Shown one piece after another: positions 60,640 to 64,000 of a DNA stretch of 64,000 nt. The stretch lies in assembly GCA_963576565.1 (NCBI GenBank), contig OY755042.1:106755314-106819313 (forward strand), read 5' to 3'. Made by a program: the position numbers and the translations under genes. The DNA comes from Aspidapion aeneum. Its lineage: Eukaryota > Arthropoda > Insecta > Coleoptera > Brentidae. The notes under the pieces were generated by a model. That model was given only the letters and a program-made list of their open reading frames with translations, ran no database searches and had not been told where the DNA came from. Each line of letters opens with the position of its first letter. Positions within the stretch are counted from its first letter, which is position 1.

Positions 60640-61250
60640 CGACAGATTTTTTTGACTTGACATTCCACTTTAGGACGCCCTCTTTTTCTGGGCCCTATTG
60701 GTTGCCATTCTAGGACCTGCTTTGTTAATTTTTCGTCGTTCATCCGTTGTACATGGCCGTACCATATCAGTTGTCTTTTAATAATATCATCCGTTATGCT
60801 TCCCTCGATTCCCAGTCTTTCTATTATGATCTCATTTCTTATATGATCTGTTCTAGATATTATCATTCATCTTATTGCTTAATTATTGCATCAATTTCAA
60901 CACTTTTTATTTCTGTTTTGTATTTTTCTATTACGCGACAAATCTCTATTATATACAACAGCGTGCTTTTCACCTTTTGTTTCATACATGTTAAATTTTA
61001 CATTATTTTTTATCTCTCTGCTCCATAAAATACTGTTAAGACATCCAATAACCTTTTTCGCTTTTACTATTCCTTTTTCCAGTTCTTTACAGTACCTCCA
61101 CTTTTGGTATTTTTCCGGTAATTTTATCATCATATACCCTATGTCTTTTTTATCATTAGCTACAATTACTTGGTCGTCAGCAAACCCTGTGCTTTACGTC
61201 TCCAGTTTTCTAGAGGTACTTTCTCTTGCTTTTGGCTAAATTGTAGCCAG
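60640..61250 (-). mobile_element. LINE 3' remnant (RTE/craniofacial-type)
   Basis: The minus strand encodes 'KVIGCLNSILWSREIKNNVKFNMYET' and, after a gap, 'LIWYGHVQRMNDEKLTKQVLEW...RGRPKVE'. Both are hallmarks of the C-terminus of a common insect LINE group. It differs from the LINE family at 5810. Confidence 0.75.
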
Positions 61251-63910
61251 TAAACTAGTTTTTAATATTGATAATTCGATGGGACACCCTGTATGGTTTT
61301 GAACGACATTTTGCAATTCGGTCACGTTTTAAATTGGGTTATAACAGGTTCAATAAAAATCAAACTTTATTGATGCTTAACAAAGATTAATGCTTTTCAA
61401 TGCAATTGCCTCAATCTACTCTGATATGTTCATTAAAATAACGATTTGACACTGTTGTTGTTTGAATTCTTAAAAAATATTTTTCCAATTAAAACCGTTG
61501 AAATTTTGAAAAAAAAACCTAAAAAGCAATTGAAGATCCAAGTGGATGAAGGTGCCAAGTCGCAAAATTATTCTTTCGGTATTAACAGTTTTCGCATATT
61601 TTATTACAACTTTTTTGTTAAAATAAATTGTTTCATCACTTGTTAGGTCCCACCAATTAATGATTTCCTATGATACGTATACTTCGAAAATGAACTTTGC
61701 AAGAGAAAATAGCGCTTTTTCTTAGATTTACTAAAAATTCGACATAGCACCTGTATCCACTTGGGTCTTCAATTGTGCCATAAATTTGGCTTGCTCAGAA
61801 AATGCTAAAATGTAAAAAATCGTACCATGTAACACGGTATTACTATTTCTCGGTGTTATCGTATTTTCTCTGCGCTACAATTTGGACATTTAATTTTTTT
61901 TGTTTGGTTTTTAGTTAAAAATAGTTGTATTTATAATCTGCCTTCATATTTTTGACCAGTATCTATTTTTTTTATTTTTTGCATACGACTTTGAAGCATT
62001 GTAATCAGTAAAAAACATCGAGGTTAGCCGAGCGGTCATCAGTTCACAATATTACAGTACAAATTTAACGACAGGACCCGACAGGACACATGCTAAAGAA
62101 GCCGTCAGCAAACTAAAAAGCGCATTTGTCGCTGGACCCCCTTCAGCATGCGATTGGTTGCCCTAATAAGGCACACTGGTCGCTAACCAATAACTTTTTT
62201 TCAATCAGAATTCAATTTTTTGTTAATTAAATACCTATACCATGACTATTCACTTTCATTACAAATCGTGGTTGCAATTATAAAAAATGAAGGACAAGGA
62301 AACGTGCATAGTAGTTGCATTTTTTTCAGATTCAAATTGTTTGTGAAATATTCTAAATTTTTTATTAAATTGGTTCTCACAAAAACTTAGATATATGTTT
62401 TAATTTTAATCTTAAAATTTGATTAATAATGAACAGTAATTTGCAAAAGTATTTAGTGAATTCCATATTAATAGAAAAATATTTTATTAACTTTAAATTT
62501 AATTTAAAAAAAAGTGTGTATTAAACGGGATTTTAAAAAAGAATAGTTTTTTTGCCATTAACTTCTTTTTATGTATATTTTATTTTGATAATAATTTCGG
62601 AATCCAATATCAATATTTATATGGAAGAAATGGTTAAGAAAACAGAAAATTTATCTCAACAAGTGACTTGTTTTTAGACTGGTTTTAAGGATCTCTGTAT
62701 TTTTATAAATTTAAGATTTTTTAATTTTTAAAAGATCTAGTGTAATTTTGACTTCTAACGGATTTCGATTTTAGAACTACTCGGTTTTCGCAAAGATCAC
62801 TAATCATCAGTTACCTTAGTTTTCGCTGTTCTGTTGCCTCTTTATATATTCAACAATTCTCCAAACTTGAACTCTCCTTTCCAACCGGGTTTCGCCTTTA
62901 AGCTAAAAACCGCCCTGGTTAGCTTATCTTTGCCACTGATTGGTGAGATTTCTAAACCCATAGTGCTTTACAAGAGAGACAAAATTTCTGTTTCAAACAC
63001 TTCAGAGAAAGACAGAGATAACACATCATTGTAAGACGATACTTTTATTAAGACTCAAAATTACACTGGGTGTTTTAAAAGCTAAGATACTTTGTTTTAG
63101 TTTTCAGTTTCAATTCTTTAATATATATGATATGAGTGGTTCTAGGACAGATAAATTTATAAAAATACAGCGATCCTGAAAAATTGTCTAAAAACAAGTC
63201 GCCAGTTGCCATACATTTTCTTTCTTCTTAAAATAGTATTGAATGTAAATAATGCTTGTTGGCCCCGAAAATAAAATGAAAATTAAAAAATATAAAAACT
63301 TATGAATTACTAAAAAAACTATTATTTTTCAAACTCCCGTTAAGTGCATTTGCTATTGATTGATTTTTTTAAAGATTTATTTTGAACTTTAACTTATTTT
63401 CAATTTATCTTTACTTTAGTTTTATCGACACGAAAGTTTTCCAAATACCTTTTATCACAAAGTTTGATAAATTATTTTATGTTCTCTGAAGCATCAAATT
63501 CTATACTAATAATGCTTAAAACATATAAAAAATTAATTAAAAACAAAACAAATAAATTAAAAGGCAATTATTCTAATTCAGTGGATTAAAAAAGTACCTA
63601 CTCTATATTTGAAGAAATTACTTTCTAATAAAAAATATGACTATTTATTCTTTTCGGTTTGCTAACATCTGATTCTCAAATTCGTTAAGATTAAGTGATA
63701 ACGATTAATTATAACTTTTAACGGGAAAATAATTTGAAGATTAATTTCAGTTTAATTAAGTGTGAATTAAACAAGTCTATTAGAAAAATCGTCTGATGAA
63801 ATTTTTAATCCTTTCTTTGCTGGTAAATCAGTACAAAAAATAAATGATAGTACTGTTATTGTATGGTATCAATGGTTACACAACTTCTATAGTTATGCAA
63901 CCCATTAAAG
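61251..63910. other. AT-rich intergenic DNA with TE ends
   Basis: A GGGACACCCTG + TA transposon end lies at 61280-61292 without its partner. An inverted pair of about 37 bp (AATTGAAGATCCAAGTGGAT at 61528 and its complement near 61757) lies further on. No gene recognised in the remaining 2 kb. Confidence 0.4.
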
Positions 63911-63911
63911 T

Positions 63912-64000
63912 TAATAACAGCAGCGGATAAATGGCTCTGTCGTATATTCATGTAGTTCCAATGATGACACGGCAGAGCCATCCGTCCGCTATTGTTATTA
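63912..64000. repeat. Terminal hairpin at the window edge
   Basis: TTAATAACAGCAGCGGATAA with ATGGCTCTGTCG is followed by the complement (ACGGCAGAGCCAT ... CCGCTATTGTTATTA). A stem of over 30 bp that probably forms a small MITE or a transposon end cut off by the window. Confidence 0.6.

Noticed and set aside
62018..62060. tRNA-like sequence GAGGTTAGCCGAGCGGTCAT
   Set aside because: It matches a tRNA Ser/Leu A-box, but there is no B-box, no acceptor-stem pairing and no anticodon arm downstream.

Overview
This window looks like nuclear DNA from an insect, most likely a plant-feeding beetle (Phytophaga; a leaf beetle such as Diabrotica would fit, but the species is inferred). Three observations support this. 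Genes are split by long introns with canonical GT-AG borders. There are three arthropod-type troponin C genes. There is a complete gene for a GH45 plant-cell-wall hydrolase, a family that among beetles is characteristic of Phytophaga. The DNA is AT-rich, and most non-coding space is decayed or nested transposable elements. I see no bacterial features: no operons, rRNA or CRISPR.

Layout. 1-3700: retroelement scraps and a foldback element with a 9-bp target duplication. 3901-9181 (-): troponin C gene 1, six coding exons. 9527-10672: LINE remnant. 11200-19539 (-): a two-exon gene for a leucine-rich-repeat membrane protein, with a broken partial copy just beyond its 3' end. 20-28 kb: nested DNA transposons, a LINE with about 175 AAAT tail units, and a tRNA-derived SINE with a perfect 11-bp target duplication. 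28168-35387 (+): troponin C gene 2. 35.8-38.3 kb: a satellite-like array split by a Mutator-like element. 39.9-42.5 kb: a LINE split by two DNA transposons. 42744-45493 (+): troponin C gene 3. 46118-58019 (-): GH45 gene, six coding exons, convergent with troponin C 3. 58.1-64 kb: its TATA-box promoter, LINE remnants and AT-rich DNA.

The three troponin C genes share all five intron positions and phases, so they are one tandem family. Genes 2 and 3 are close to each other. Gene 1 is inverted and diverged, with a shorter C-terminus and two extra linker residues. They should encode alternative calcium sensors of muscle thin filaments. The LRR receptor gene sits between genes 1 and 2. The GH45 enzyme belongs to an unrelated process, gut digestion of plant cell walls. 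All gene models below were assembled by hand from splice sites and family similarity; no transcript evidence was available.
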